64,000 bases of DNA from assembly GCA_030148725.1 (NCBI GenBank), contig JASBSU010000041.1, forward strand, positions 1 to 64,000, given 5' to 3'. Shown here in pieces: positions 51,453 to 60,558 of this stretch. This DNA is from Hyphomicrobium sp. GTDB lineage: Bacteria > Pseudomonadota > Alphaproteobacteria > Rhizobiales > Hyphomicrobiaceae. The position numbers and the translations under genes were made by a program. The notes beneath the pieces were generated by a model, which was given only the letters and a program-made list of their open reading frames with translations, had not been told where the DNA came from and made no database searches. Positions within the stretch are counted from its first letter, which is position 1. Every line of letters starts with the position of its first letter.

Positions 51453-53089
51453 CCGTGAATATCAACCATCTCGCCATCGCGCCGATCCTGCTTCCGCTTG
51501 CTACGGCCGCTCTTATGGTGCCGCTGAGCGAGCGTCGCCGTACGCTGAAGGCGCTCATGTCCGTGGTGTCGACGCTCGGCACGATCGCCATTGCGCTGAC
51601 GTTGCTGAGCTATGCCGACGCGCAGCCGCCAGGAGCCGGCGCCACGAGCGTCTACCTGCTCGGCAACTGGGCGGCACCCTTTGGCATTGTGCTGGTCGTC
51701 GACCGGTTGTCCGCGTTCATGATCACGCTCGGTAGCATCGTCGTTTTCTGCGGACTGTTGTTCGCGATTGCGCGGTGGCACGGTGCGGGCGCGCACTTTC
51801 ATACCCTGGTGCAGTTCCTGCTCGTGGGGCTGAACGGGGCGTTCCTCACTGGGGATCTCTTCAATCTCTTCGTGTTCTTCGAGGTGCTGCTCGCGGCTTC
51901 CTATGGTCTGGTGCTGCACGGATCGGGAGCGCCGCGCGTCAAAGCCGCCGTGCACTACATCGCGATCAATCTTGCAGCTTCGTCTCTGTTTCTTATCGGG
52001 GTCAGCCTCATCTACGGTGCTGTCGGCACGCTGAACATGGCGGATCTCGCGGCGCGCGTTGCAGCACTCGGCGATAGCGAGCGCATGCTTCTCGAAACAG
52101 GGGCTGCCATTCTTGGTGTGGCGTTCCTGGTCAAGGCGGGCATGTGGCCGATGTGCTTCTGGCTGCCGACGACCTATTCCGTCGTCGTGCCGCCGGTCGC
52201 AGCAATGTTCGCCATCATGACCAAGGTCGGCATCTACGTGATCCTGAGGCTTTGGCCGATGATCTTCGGAGCGGAAGCGGGGGCGTCGGCGTATTTCGGG
52301 TCGGAGTGGCTGCTGGTCGGGGGCATAGCGACCGTTGTCTTCGGGTGCATCGGCCTGCTTGCGGCGCAGGATCTGCCGCGGCTCGCGTCCTACAGCATCA
52401 TCGTTTCATCCGGGACGCTGCTTTCGGCAATCGCCGTTGGAAACGTCGGGGTTACCAGCGGGGCGCTGTTCTATCTGGCGAGTTCGACACTCGCGGTCAG
52501 CGCCTTTTTCCTGCTCATCGAACTGATAGAGCGCAGCCGAATGCCGGGTGCCGATGTGTTGGCCGTGACGGTCGAGGCGTTAGGCGAAGAGGAGGATGAC
52601 GTTGACGGCGCCGATCCGGTTGGCGTCGCCATTCCGGCGACGATGGCAATTCTCGGGATCGGGTTTGCCGCGTGCGCGCTGCTGCTGGCGGGGCTCCCGC
52701 CGCTGACGGGGTTCATCGCGAAATTTCTGATGCTCTATGCGTTGTTTCCGGCAGGCGGTGTTGAAGCGGCGGCGGTCGCGCCTGCCGTGAGCTGGACTTT
52801 GTTCGCGGTGCTGCTGGCTTCGGGATTTGCCATCATGATCTCCATGGTGAGAACCGGAATCCGCGTCTTCTGGGTACCGCTCGAAAGCGAGGTTCCGAGC
52901 GTTCGATTCTTGGAGATGGTGCCGATCGTGGTGCTGCTTTCGCTGTGCGCGGCGATGACGGTCGCAGCCGGTCCGGTGCAGAGCTTCATGCAAGCGACCG
53001 CTCAGAGCCTGCACGCGCCGCAGGGATATATCGGGGATGTCTTATCTGCGCCGCGCGTGCAACCGGCGCCGTCGGGGGTTGTGCCATGA
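51449..53089 (+). CDS. mrpD: Mrp antiporter subunit D
   Basis: A 546-residue NuoN/M-like antiporter subunit with about 14 TM segments. Conserved parts: FNLFVFFEVLLAASYGLVLHG (with a Glu of the proton path), FLVKAGMWPMCFWLPTTYSVVVPPVAAMFAIMTKVG (Lys and surrounding proton-channel residues) and LLLAGLPPLTGFIAKFLML. GTG start overlapping the end of mrpC by 4 bases. An acidic loop (EALGEEEDDVDGAD) precedes the last block and is more acidic than usual. Confidence 0.95.
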   Translation: MTVNINHLAIAPILLPLATAALMVPLSERRRTLKALMSVVSTLGTIAIALTLLSYADAQPPGAGATSVYLLGNWAAPFGIVLVVDRLSAFMITLGSIVVFCGLLFAIARWHGAGAHFHTLVQFLLVGLNGAFLTGDLFNLFVFFEVLLAASYGLVLHGSGAPRVKAAVHYIAINLAASSLFLIGVSLIYGAVGTLNMADLAARVAALGDSERMLLETGAAILGVAFLVKAGMWPMCFWLPTTYSVVVPPVAAMFAIMTKVGIYVILRLWPMIFGAEAGASAYFGSEWLLVGGIATVVFGCIGLLAAQDLPRLASYSIIVSSGTLLSAIAVGNVGVTSGALFYLASSTLAVSAFFLLIELIERSRMPGADVLAVTVEALGEEEDDVDGADPVGVAIPATMAILGIGFAACALLLAGLPPLTGFIAKFLMLYALFPAGGVEAAAVAPAVSWTLFAVLLASGFAIMISMVRTGIRVFWVPLESEVPSVRFLEMVPIVVLLSLCAAMTVAAGPVQSFMQATAQSLHAPQGYIGDVLSAPRVQPAPSGVVP

Positions 53090-53571
53090 CGCGGGTGCTT
53101 CCCTATCCGTTTCTCTCACTGTTTCTCTTGGCGATGTGGCTGCTACTCAATCAGTCGGTTTCGCCTGGGCATATCGTGCTGGGGTCTTTGATCGGCGTCG
53201 TTGGTAGTCTTGCGATCTCGACGCTACAGGTTCCGACGGCGCGCGTGCGGCGGCCGCTGGCATTGTTCCGCTTGGCGGTCATCGTGCTGACCGACATCAT
53301 CCGGTCCAACATTGCGGTCGCGAAGATCGTCCTGACGCCCGGACGCAAAGCCAATTCCGGGTTCCTGACCGTGCAGCTCGATCTCCGGAACGAGTACGCG
53401 CTGGCGATCCTTTCGTGCATGCTGACGTCCACGCCGGGAACGGTGTGGGTGAACTTCGACAGCGCCAAAGGTGAATTGCTGCTGCACGTGCTCGATCTCG
53501 TGGACGAGCAGGTGTGGGTTGATCTCATCAAGAACCGTTATGAGCGGCTGCTGATGGAGATTTTCGAATGA
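53086..53571 (+). CDS. mrpE: Mrp antiporter subunit E
   Basis: A 161-residue membrane protein with two or three N-terminal TM segments (LSLFLLAMWLLLNQSVSPGHI, LIGVVGSLAISTL) and a cytoplasmic C-terminal domain with SCMLTSTPGTVWVNFD and LHVLDL, typical of MrpE. The ATG overlaps the mrpD stop by 4 bases. Needed for assembly of the complex. Confidence 0.93.
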   Translation: MTRVLPYPFLSLFLLAMWLLLNQSVSPGHIVLGSLIGVVGSLAISTLQVPTARVRRPLALFRLAVIVLTDIIRSNIAVAKIVLTPGRKANSGFLTVQLDLRNEYALAILSCMLTSTPGTVWVNFDSAKGELLLHVLDLVDEQVWVDLIKNRYERLLMEIFE

Positions 53572-53852
53572 GCGCCGGCACCATTCTCGTGTGGTCTGTC
53601 ACGGTTGCAGAGATTGCACTGGTGATCGCGATGGCGTTAGCGGCTTATCGCATGCTGCGTGGGCCGCGGGCGCAGGACCGCGTGCTGGCGCTGGACGCAT
53701 TCTATATCGCCGGCATGAGCCTCATTCTGACGTTCGGCATCGAGACCGGTGAGACGGTCTACTTCGAGGCGGCACTGGTCATCTCGCTGCTCGGATTTGT
53801 CGCGACAGCGGCGCTGGCAAAGTTCCTTATGCGCGGGGAGCCTATAGAATGA
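53568..53852 (+). CDS. mrpF: Mrp antiporter subunit F
   Basis: A 94-residue protein with three TM segments and the family signature RMLRGPRAQDRVLALDAFYI in the loop between helices 1 and 2. It starts inside the last codons of mrpE (4-base overlap). Confidence 0.94.
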   Translation: MSAGTILVWSVTVAEIALVIAMALAAYRMLRGPRAQDRVLALDAFYIAGMSLILTFGIETGETVYFEAALVISLLGFVATAALAKFLMRGEPIE

Positions 53853-54232
53853 TGAGCATTCCTGGGGATTTGCCCGCCTGGGTCGCTATTCTCGTCTCCG
53901 TGCTGGTACTGTTCGGTTCCGGCCTGACGCTGATCGGAACACTTGGGCTGCTGAGGCTCGACAATTTCTATGCGCGCGTGCACCCGCCGACGCTCGGGAG
54001 CACGCTGGGCGTCGGCTGCGTGCTGCTGGCCTCCATGGCATATTTTACGGCAGTCGAGTCGCGGCCGGTGGTCCACGAAGTGCTGATCGCGATCTTCGTC
54101 ACGATCACCACGCCGGTGGGCCTGATGCTGCTGGTGAGCGCGGCGCTGCGGCGTGACTGGACGGCAGGAGATCCTTCGGTGCCCTTGCCGCCGGACCTGC
54201 CGAAGCCGAAAGCAAAGCCCGAGAAGCAATAG
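53849..54232 (+). CDS. mrpG: Mrp antiporter subunit G
   Basis: A 127-residue protein with three TM segments; FGSGLTLIGTLGLLRLDNFYARVHPPTLGSTLG is the MrpG signature region. The C-terminus is Pro/Lys-rich and cytoplasmic. Last gene of the operon, overlapping mrpF by 4 bases and followed by a hairpin and T-run. Confidence 0.94.
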   Translation: MMSIPGDLPAWVAILVSVLVLFGSGLTLIGTLGLLRLDNFYARVHPPTLGSTLGVGCVLLASMAYFTAVESRPVVHEVLIAIFVTITTPVGLMLLVSAALRRDWTAGDPSVPLPPDLPKPKAKPEKQ

Positions 54233-54242
54233 CGCGTGTGTT

Positions 54243-54276
54243 CGGCGCCAGGGCGCCGGATCTAACACCGTTTTTC
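54243..54276. terminator. Terminator after the Mrp operon
   Basis: CGGCGCC (54243-54249) and GGCGCCG (54252-54258) form a GC-rich palindrome, and TTTTTC follows about 12 bases later. It is 11 bases past the mrpG stop and sits between convergent genes. Confidence 0.65.
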
Positions 54277-54552
54277 TAGACGCGACTTGCGGAGCGCATT
54301 CAGCCGCTGGCGCGCCATCTGCGGTGTGTCGTTCTCGAGCAAGTACTCATTGCGATTGAAGTCGCGCAGTGCGCGATTGGTCTCTTTCTTCAGCTCCGCA
54401 CAACTCAGGTGAGCGTATGATATGGGCGCGTGTTGCTTGATGGCTTTTTCGTTCGCGCAGCCGGCAATCAGGCCAACGAGTGCGAGCGTGCAAAGCGCGA
54501 CTATCGCGCTTGCAGCGGGGAAACTCAGAGTCGACGGATTTGCCAGTCGCAT
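54262..54552 (-). CDS. Small putative lipoprotein (96 aa)
   Basis: A 96-residue protein with a lipoprotein signal (ALCTLALVGLIAGCAN, lipobox IAGC) and a short charged helical mature part (LSCAELKKETNRALRDFNRNEYLL, MARQRLNALRKSRLEKRC). It has a Cys near the middle and one at the C-terminus. Family unknown. The next gene upstream on the same strand is another small lipoprotein. Confidence 0.7.
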   Translation of the reverse strand: MRLANPSTLSFPAASAIVALCTLALVGLIAGCANEKAIKQHAPISYAHLSCAELKKETNRALRDFNRNEYLLENDTPQMARQRLNALRKSRLEKRC

Positions 54553-54576
54553 TCTGGAGTGACCACGATCAGGGTG

Positions 54577-54861
54577 TTAAACATGGCACCGTGCTCCCAG
54601 ATACTGGTCGAGCAGATCGCTGTAACGTGTGGCTTGGCTGCGCTGTTCCGGATTGAGTTTCCCGCCGCTTGAAAGGCGTTCGACGTAGGCCGGAACCCCA
54701 CGGCGATCCAGCCCGCGCAGCTCCTGTTGTATGCCGGTGCAAGTTTGGCCTTTGGGCAGCGGCCGCGCCCCGGGATCGGTTGCGGCGTTGCTCGCGGCGC
54801 AGCCCGCGAGAACGGGAACAGAAAGAAGCGTTGGAAAGAACCAGGTGCGATTATTCGGCAT
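54577..54861 (-). CDS. Small putative lipoprotein (94 aa)
   Basis: A 94-residue protein with a lipoprotein signal (TLLSVPVLAGCAAS, lipobox LAGC). The mature part has TCTGIQQELRGLDRRGVPAYVERL and ends DQYLGARCHV. Both this protein and its downstream neighbour have a helix carrying an internal Cys and a C-terminal Cys, and may be distant relatives. It is divergent from the response-regulator gene starting 142 bases away. Confidence 0.7.
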   Translation of the reverse strand: MPNNRTWFFPTLLSVPVLAGCAASNAATDPGARPLPKGQTCTGIQQELRGLDRRGVPAYVERLSSGGKLNPEQRSQATRYSDLLDQYLGARCHV

Positions 54862-55002
54862 GTCAGATCCGTGGTCGCTCTACGCGGCACACGGAGCGAT
54901 GATACAAGAGGCCAGCGGTCGCGGCTCCTTACGAATGAAGTAAAGTGCGCGCAAAGCGGCAGTAAGCTAGTGCCAGAATATGCTGCCAGGACGGAGGCAC
55001 GG

Positions 55003-55677
55003 TTGAGGATCCTGCTGATCGAAGACGACGCCAAGACGGCTCATTACGTTCGTACCGGGCTGAGCGAGGCTGGTCATGTCGTCGATGTGATTGCTGATGG
55101 ACGCGAAGGTGTCACGCAGGCCATGGGGCAGGATTACGATGTGCTCATTCTCGATAGAATGCTGCCGTACCTCGACGGTCTGTCGATTGCAAAGACGGTG
55201 CGGGCTGCGCGGAGCGGCACGCCGATCCTGTTTCTGACTGCGCTCGGCAGTATCAACGAACGTGTCGAGGGCCTCGACATCGGCGATGACTATCTCGTGA
55301 AACCGTTCGCCTTTTCGGAGCTGCTTGCGCGTGTGAATGCGCTCGGCCGGCGTCCGGCACTGAAGGACCAGAGCGGGATCCTCCAGGTGGGTGATCTGGT
55401 GCTGGATACGACGACGCGTCTCGTGACGCGCGGGGGCACGCGCATCGAGCTACAGCAGAAGGAGTTTACGCTGCTCGAGTTCCTGATGCTCAACAAGGGG
55501 CGCGTGGTTACACGAACCATGCTTCTGGAACGCGTGTGGGACTTGCATTTCGATCCGCGGACAAGTGTCGTCGAGACGCACATCTCGCGGCTGCGTGGCA
55601 AGATAGACCGGCCCTTCGACAAAGCACTGCTGCAGACCGTGCGCGGCACCGGCTACATGCTCACCGATGCTTCGTGA
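55003..55677 (+). CDS. OmpR/PhoB-family response regulator (CopR/CusR-like)
   Basis: A 224-residue DNA-binding response regulator. The receiver has acidic residues in ILLIEDDAKTAHYVRTGL, phospho-acceptor D51 in LILDRMLPYLDG and the conserved Lys in YLVKPFAFSELLAR. The C-terminal winged helix (about 125-224) has ELQQKEFTLLEFLMLNKGRVVTRTMLLERVW and VVETHISRLRGKI. The TTG start was chosen because GGAGG (54993-54997) is 5 bases upstream and because it gives the standard receiver N-terminus. The sequence is closest in style to heavy-metal regulators, but the signal is not certain. Overlaps the kinase gene by 11 bases. Confidence 0.92.
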   Translation: MRILLIEDDAKTAHYVRTGLSEAGHVVDVIADGREGVTQAMGQDYDVLILDRMLPYLDGLSIAKTVRAARSGTPILFLTALGSINERVEGLDIGDDYLVKPFAFSELLARVNALGRRPALKDQSGILQVGDLVLDTTTRLVTRGGTRIELQQKEFTLLEFLMLNKGRVVTRTMLLERVWDLHFDPRTSVVETHISRLRGKIDRPFDKALLQTVRGTGYMLTDAS

Positions 55678-57061
55678 GCTCGCCAAGCGCTCGCAGGTAA
55701 GGCTCGCTGCCACCTTTGCCGTTCTCCTCGCGCTCGCGACGACCACGCTCTTCACCCTGCTTATCGTCAATCTCAATGATGAGCTGGAGGATCGCGTGCG
55801 TGCGCGTGTCCTGCGCACGAAGGATGCGCTGCTCGCCGTGGATCGCAAGCACGGGTTCGATGAACTCGTGAGCGTGGTAGCGGATGAGGCGGATTCGCTG
55901 CGAGACGCAGACAACATCTACATGCTGCTCGGCGACGACGGCAAGGTCTACGCAGGTAACGTCCTTCGCGCGCTGCCGTTCGATGGCTGGCGGGTGATCC
56001 CACGATCCGAGCTGCCCTCGGTGCAGGGCATTGGCTCGCCCCGCGATCGCTTCTTCGCCGTGTGGACGCCCGTTTCGAAGGGCAAGCTGCTTGTGGGTGG
56101 CAGCGACCGAGAGGTGCGGCAGGCCAGGCTGATCCTGTTGCACAGCGTGGGTTGGGGGCTTTTGATAACCGCCGCCATAGCCATCGGAGCCGGCGTGTGG
56201 CTGGCGCATCGGGCGCAGCGTCGCATCGACGATATCGGAAATACCTTGGCCGCGGTCTCATACGGGCAGCTCGACAAGCGCATCGAAACGCGACCGCATG
56301 GAGACGATCTCGACGATGTCACGGGCAGCATCAACGCGATGCTGGACCGTTTGCAGCGTCTCATTCAGAGCGTCAATCAGGCGTCGACCGACATCGCACA
56401 CGAGCTCAAGAAGCCGATGATGCGTCTGCGTGAAAAGCTCGAGGCAGCGAGCGAGCGGGCAAACAGCGTCGAGGCTTTCAAGGAGGCCGTGGACGATGCG
56501 CTGGTTCAATCCGACGCTATCGTTGCAACCTTTGAGGGGCTGCTCAACATCAGCCAGCTGCAGGCAGGGACGCGCAAGGCCCGCTTTGCAGACGTGAACC
56601 TTCTGGAGGTCGCGGCCGATGTCGGCGAGCTGTTTCAACCCGTCGCCGAGGATGAAGGTAATACGCTGCGGATCGATGTTCCAAAGGACATCAAGGCGTC
56701 GATCCGCGGAGATCGTGGCCTGCTTGTGCAACTGTGCGCCAACCTCATCGAAAATTCTCTGCGCCATGCACGTGGCGCGGTGGGCATCGTGCTTTCGCTG
56801 CGCAAAGACGGGAATGATCTCGTTCTCGAGGTGAGCGACAATGGAGCGGGTATCCCCGTTGGGGAGCGCGCAAACGTTTTCAGGCGGTTCTATCGCATCG
56901 AAGGCGCCAGCGCTGCGGAAGGACACGGCCTCGGCCTCAGTCTGGTTGCGGCCATCGCCGACTTGCACGGGGCCAGCATTGAACTTGCCGACAATGCTCC
57001 CGGCCTGCGCGTGATCATCAGGTTCCCCACCGCTGCGAGCGCTCCCTTACATAAAAAGTAA
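55667..57061 (+). CDS. Sensor histidine kinase
   Basis: A 464-residue membrane kinase, partner of the upstream regulator. Two TM segments (AATFAVLLALATTTLFTLLIV and LLITAAIAIGAGVWLAH) flank a periplasmic sensor domain of about 130 residues. A HAMP domain follows (AQRRIDDIGNTLAAVSYGQLDKRIE). The phospho-acceptor is H245 in DIAHELKKPM, where the more common form is HELRTPL. The ATPase domain has the N box LCANLIENSLRHARG, the G1 box VSDNGAGIP and the G2 box GHGLGLSLV. The signal sensed is unknown. Confidence 0.93.
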   Translation: MLRELAKRSQVRLAATFAVLLALATTTLFTLLIVNLNDELEDRVRARVLRTKDALLAVDRKHGFDELVSVVADEADSLRDADNIYMLLGDDGKVYAGNVLRALPFDGWRVIPRSELPSVQGIGSPRDRFFAVWTPVSKGKLLVGGSDREVRQARLILLHSVGWGLLITAAIAIGAGVWLAHRAQRRIDDIGNTLAAVSYGQLDKRIETRPHGDDLDDVTGSINAMLDRLQRLIQSVNQASTDIAHELKKPMMRLREKLEAASERANSVEAFKEAVDDALVQSDAIVATFEGLLNISQLQAGTRKARFADVNLLEVAADVGELFQPVAEDEGNTLRIDVPKDIKASIRGDRGLLVQLCANLIENSLRHARGAVGIVLSLRKDGNDLVLEVSDNGAGIPVGERANVFRRFYRIEGASAAEGHGLGLSLVAAIADLHGASIELADNAPGLRVIIRFPTAASAPLHKK

Positions 57062-57126
57062 GCGGCGGGCCAAGTCCAAGAAACACTGAGATGCGAGGCT
57101 GTCCGCAGCATGAAGGAGCTGCGGAC

Positions 57127-57450
57127 ATGGCGAAGGGCATTCTACTTCCGGCGTTCTGGGTCGTTGGGGCGCTGTTCGGATCTCAGGCGATGGGCATGTC
57201 GTCTTCAATCGTCGGCGTGATCAACACCGTGGACGTGCGGGGACGAACGATCTCGCTGCGCGGCGGAATGACATTCAAGGTTGCGCCAGGCGTGAAGCTG
57301 TCGACGCGCCGCGAGGGCGAGGAAGTGACGGTCGTCTATCAAGTGGCGAGCAATGGCCTCGTGGCGCACGAGGTGCGCCCGGCTCCGATCGCTCAGAAGA
57401 CGCTGCTCATGCAGGACGCGATGCAGCCGGGGGGCCGCCAATCGCGGTAA
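57127..57450 (+). CDS. Exported DUF1344-like small protein
   Basis: A 107-residue protein with a signal segment (GILLPAFWVVGALFGSQAMGM) and a small beta domain: SIVGVINTVDVRGRTISLRGGMTFKVAPG and REGEEVTVVYQVAS, the pattern of DUF1344 proteins. The start has AAGGAG 9 bases upstream. It follows the histidine kinase gene by 65 bases and may be a periplasmic accessory or target of that system; this is inference from position only. Confidence 0.7.
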   Translation: MAKGILLPAFWVVGALFGSQAMGMSSSIVGVINTVDVRGRTISLRGGMTFKVAPGVKLSTRREGEEVTVVYQVASNGLVAHEVRPAPIAQKTLLMQDAMQPGGRQSR

Positions 57451-57489
57451 CGCGGTACGACGCCGACGACTTACTAGGGTGGGACCAGG

Positions 57490-58308
57490 GTGGAAGAACG
57501 CTCAATAGCGCGTGCTCGGCTGATGCCGGCGCTCGCGGAACCGCGTGTCGTTCCGCAAAGGCGAGGATCGTCCCTGCTTTTGACGCTGGGCGTGCCGGTG
57601 TCGCTTCTCGCCGTCGCGTTCGTGGCGGCTGCCACCGGCGGGGTTGTTCGCGACGTCGTGTTGGATTCTCCTACCGGCGTGTTTGAAACTCTCACCGGCT
57701 CGATGGCGCTGGCGGCTGGCATCTTCGGGTACAGCGCCTTCATCGCGGCGCGGCGGCGTTTTGATTGGCGTGTACGTGGTTGGCTGCTCGCTTATGTGCT
57801 CGCCATGGTCTATTTCGCCGGCGAAGACCTGAACTGGGGGCAGTACTACTTCGGTTGGACACCCCCGGAGTTCTTCCTTGCGCACAACAACGAGCAGGAA
57901 ACCAACCTGCACAACATGAGCTCCTGGTTCAATCAGAAGCCAAGGGCCGTCGTCGAGCTTTGGCTGTTCGTTGCCTGCATACTCGTGCCGCTCGGGGCGC
58001 GCTGGCCGCGGCGGCTGCTGGCGCGCCTTGTGCCGCATTGGTTTTGGCCAGACCGGCGGCTCGTTTATGTGGCGAGCCTGGCGCTTCTGCTGAAGGTGCC
58101 GAAGACACTTGAGACGTTGGGCGCGATCGAGAGCGAGATTCTCTACGGCGTGCGGACCAGCGAACTGCAGGAGGTGCTGTTTGCATACGCCTTTCTGCTG
58201 TATGCGCTGCTGCTGAAACGCCGGGCCGCAGCTTCGGTCGAGGGTCGCGTGCGGCTGCGACATGTAGGCGGCGCTGGTTCGGAGCAGCGATTGCTCTCGC
58301 GCGCGTGA
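57490..58308 (+). CDS. Hypothetical multi-pass membrane protein
   Basis: A 272-residue protein with about six TM segments (TLGVPVSLLAVAFVAAATGGVV, LTGSMALAAGIFGYSAFIAA, WLLAYVLAMVYFAGED, VVELWLFVACILVPLGA and others). A striking hydrophilic segment EDLNWGQYYFGWTPPEFFLAHNNEQETNLHN lies between the third and fourth and looks like a conserved loop. GTG start. Function not recognised. It starts 39 bases after the DUF1344-like gene and may share its transcript. Confidence 0.65.
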   Translation: MEERSIARARLMPALAEPRVVPQRRGSSLLLTLGVPVSLLAVAFVAAATGGVVRDVVLDSPTGVFETLTGSMALAAGIFGYSAFIAARRRFDWRVRGWLLAYVLAMVYFAGEDLNWGQYYFGWTPPEFFLAHNNEQETNLHNMSSWFNQKPRAVVELWLFVACILVPLGARWPRRLLARLVPHWFWPDRRLVYVASLALLLKVPKTLETLGAIESEILYGVRTSELQEVLFAYAFLLYALLLKRRAAASVEGRVRLRHVGGAGSEQRLLSRA

Positions 58309-58487
58309 TGTGGAGACGCCGAAATTCCGTGCGCGCAATCGTTGCGGCTATGCTCTCACGAGATCACCGCGTGGCGCTTCGCATTTTGCTTATTTCTTCG
58401 CCGATTGCCGACTACCTGCTGAGCACCGCGCTTCCCGCGTCCAACATCAATCTCGCGAAAATCCTTCAATAACAGCGCCTTGAGCTG

Positions 58488-58503
58488 CTGGCACAACACT
58501 TGC
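58488..58503 (+). promoter_or_regulatory. Sigma-54 (RpoN) promoter
   Basis: CTGGCACAACACTTGC: GG at 58490-58491 and GC at 58502-58503 are separated by exactly 10 bases, and the match to TGGCAC-N5-TTGC is complete. Transcription would start about 12 bases downstream, near 58514, inside the inverted repeat at 58507-58538. Sigma-54 promoters need an NtrC-type activator; no clear enhancer site was found upstream. Confidence 0.8.
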
Positions 58504-58506
58504 CTA

Positions 58507-58538
58507 GAGTATTACGAACTTCGCAATTCGTAATACTC
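58507..58538. promoter_or_regulatory. Large perfect inverted repeat, NikR-like operator
   Basis: GAGTATTACGAA (58507-58518) and TTCGTAATACTC (58527-58538) are exact 12-bp inverted repeats around an 8-base spacer. The inner hexamers GTATTA (58509-58514) and TAATAC (58531-58536) are 16 bases apart, the same geometry as the E. coli NikR site GTATGA-N16-TCATAC. It overlaps the predicted start of the sigma-54 transcript and lies 28 bases before the first codon of the operon, so a bound protein would block transcription. The likely ligand is the NikR-like product encoded at 63656. Confidence 0.8.
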
Positions 58539-58565
58539 GCCTGGGTGTGTCTGAAGGAGGTTGGA

Positions 58566-59555
58566 ATGGGGTGCAAAGCTCGCCTGAGCATGGTGCTGGG
58601 GCTCGCGTTCTCGCTTGCGTTGTCGGTGATCGGCGGTGCCGTCGCTGCGCCGCTCAAAGTCGCCTACAGCGACTGGCCCGGCTGGGTCGCGTGGCAGGTC
58701 GCTATTGAAAAGGGTTGGTTCAAGGAAGAGGGCGTCGACGTCGAGTTCGAGTGGTTCGACTACGTGCCCTCGATGGATGCGTTCAGCGCCGGCAAGGTCG
58801 ATGCCGTGTGCATGACCAACGGCGATGCGCTGGTGGTGGGAGCGACGGGCGGCAAGAGCGTCATCGTCCTCATCAACGACTACTCCAACGGCAACGACAT
58901 GATCGTCGCCAAGCCGGGCATCAAATCTCTCAAGGATCTGGTCGGCAAGAAGGTCGGTCTCGAGGTCGGTTTCGTCGACCATCTCCTGCTGCTGAACGGG
59001 CTCGAGAAGGCCGGCATCAAGGAATCCGACGTCACGCTGGTCAACACGAAGACGAACGAAACTCCGCAGGTTCTGGCCTCCGGCGATGTCGACGCCATTG
59101 GCGCGTGGCAGCCGAGCTCGGGACAGGCGCTCAAGCTCGTGCCGGGTTCTTCGGCCATCTACACGTCGGCCGACGAGCCGGGGCTCATCTATGACGTGCT
59201 GGCCGTCAATCCGGCGAGCCTGTCGAGCCGCCGCGCTGATTGGCTGAAGGTCGTCAAGGTGTGGGGCAAGGTCGTTGCCTACATCAACGATCCAAAGACC
59301 ACGGACGATGCCTTGAAGATCCTCTCCGGACGCGTCGGACTGAAGCCGGAAGAATACAAGCCATTCCTTGGCGGAACGAAGCTGCTGACGCTCGCCGAGG
59401 GCGCGAAAGTTTATGAAAAGGGCGATGGCTTCAAGTCGATCTACGGTTCGACGCAGATCGTCGACGACTTCAACATCAAGTACGACGTCTACAAGGAGAA
59501 GCAGGACGTCTCTTCCTACATCGATCCCTCGCTGACGATTGAAGCAGCGAAGTAA
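58566..59555 (+). CDS. ABC transporter substrate-binding protein (NitT/TauT type)
   Basis: A 329-residue periplasmic binding protein with a signal peptide ([19 protein letters not shown]). The fold is of the SsuA/TauA/NMT1 group: [69 protein letters not shown]. The group binds small anions and organic nitrogen or sulfur compounds; the ligand here cannot be read from sequence. AGGAGG at 58555-58560 fixes the ATG at 58566. First gene of a six-gene unit behind a sigma-54-type promoter. Confidence 0.92.
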   Translation: MGCKARLSMVLGLAFSLALSVIGGAVAAPLKVAYSDWPGWVAWQVAIEKGWFKEEGVDVEFEWFDYVPSMDAFSAGKVDAVCMTNGDALVVGATGGKSVIVLINDYSNGNDMIVAKPGIKSLKDLVGKKVGLEVGFVDHLLLLNGLEKAGIKESDVTLVNTKTNETPQVLASGDVDAIGAWQPSSGQALKLVPGSSAIYTSADEPGLIYDVLAVNPASLSSRRADWLKVVKVWGKVVAYINDPKTTDDALKILSGRVGLKPEEYKPFLGGTKLLTLAEGAKVYEKGDGFKSIYGSTQIVDDFNIKYDVYKEKQDVSSYIDPSLTIEAAK

Positions 59556-59590
59556 GCAGGCCGTATCGGCTGGCAAGGGCTAGGGCATCG

Positions 59591-60556
59591 ATGAGCCACG
59601 CGAAACTGTTCATGATCCGGGCGCCCTTGTCGCCCACATCGAGGACGCTGTTCGCGGTCCTATCGTTTGCCTTGCCGCTGCTTGTCTGGTGCGCGGTCAG
59701 CTACGTACCGTGGATCTGGCACCCGATGGTGGTGGTGTCGGACCCTGGCAGCGTCAGCTACTTCAAGGACGGTATGCGGGTGCCGCGAGAGACTTTCGAT
59801 CGCGAAGTGGTCACCGCCAAGCAAAGCGGGGGGGCCGTGCCGAGCGGCCACCCTGCAAACCCCGTTTATCTGCCGGCTCCGCACCAGGTGGTGGCGGCGC
59901 TCTACACATCATTCACGACGCCGCCGCAGACGCGGGACGGGAAGTGGCTGCACGAAAGCCTTTGGCAGAGCGTACAGATCATCTTCTGGGGCTTTCTCAT
60001 ATCGTCGCTCATCGGCGTGCCGCTCGGCATTCTTTGCGGCGCGTATTCGGGTATCTCGCGCACCACCGAGCCGTTCACCGAGTTCTTCCGCTACCTTCCG
60101 GCTCCAGCGTTCGGAGCGCTCGCGGTGGCCATCCTCGGTATCTACGATGGGCCGAAGATCGCGATCATCGTCATCGGCACGCTGTTTCAGCAGATCCTCG
60201 TCATCGCCAATACCACGCGCACGCTCGACTATCCGCTGGTCGAGGCAGCGATGACGCTCGGCACGAAGCGGCGGCAGATGCTTCCGCGTGTGGTCATTCC
60301 GGCAATGATGCCGGCGATCTTTCGGGACCAGCGCATTCTGCTCGGGTGGGCGTGGACATACCTCATCGTCGCCGAGCTGATTGGCACGTCGTCGGGCATC
60401 ACCTGGTTCATCACGCAGCAGGCGCGATACCAGAATTTTCCGAACGTCTATGCCGCGATCATCATCATCGGAATCCTCGGTCTGACGACCGATCTGGTGC
60501 TCGCCTATCTCGGGAAGCGGCTCTTCACCTGGGATCGCACGGGGCAGACGAGGTAG
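59591..60556 (+). CDS. ABC transporter permease (NitT/TauT type)
   Basis: A 321-residue inner-membrane permease. The first TM ([20 protein letters not shown]) is followed by an unusually long periplasmic segment of about 80 residues ([21 protein letters not shown] and on), then the core TMs with [39 protein letters not shown] and the ATPase-contact loop [27 protein letters not shown]. It follows the binding-protein gene by 35 bases and precedes the ATPase gene by 2. Confidence 0.92.
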   Translation: MSHAKLFMIRAPLSPTSRTLFAVLSFALPLLVWCAVSYVPWIWHPMVVVSDPGSVSYFKDGMRVPRETFDREVVTAKQSGGAVPSGHPANPVYLPAPHQVVAALYTSFTTPPQTRDGKWLHESLWQSVQIIFWGFLISSLIGVPLGILCGAYSGISRTTEPFTEFFRYLPAPAFGALAVAILGIYDGPKIAIIVIGTLFQQILVIANTTRTLDYPLVEAAMTLGTKRRQMLPRVVIPAMMPAIFRDQRILLGWAWTYLIVAELIGTSSGITWFITQQARYQNFPNVYAAIIIIGILGLTTDLVLAYLGKRLFTWDRTGQTR

Positions 60557-60558
60557 CC

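Noticed and set aside
59689-60558. N-terminal extension of the ABC ATPase frame
   Set aside because: It overlaps the permease gene in another frame. The ATPase has a good ATG at 60559 directly after the permease stop.
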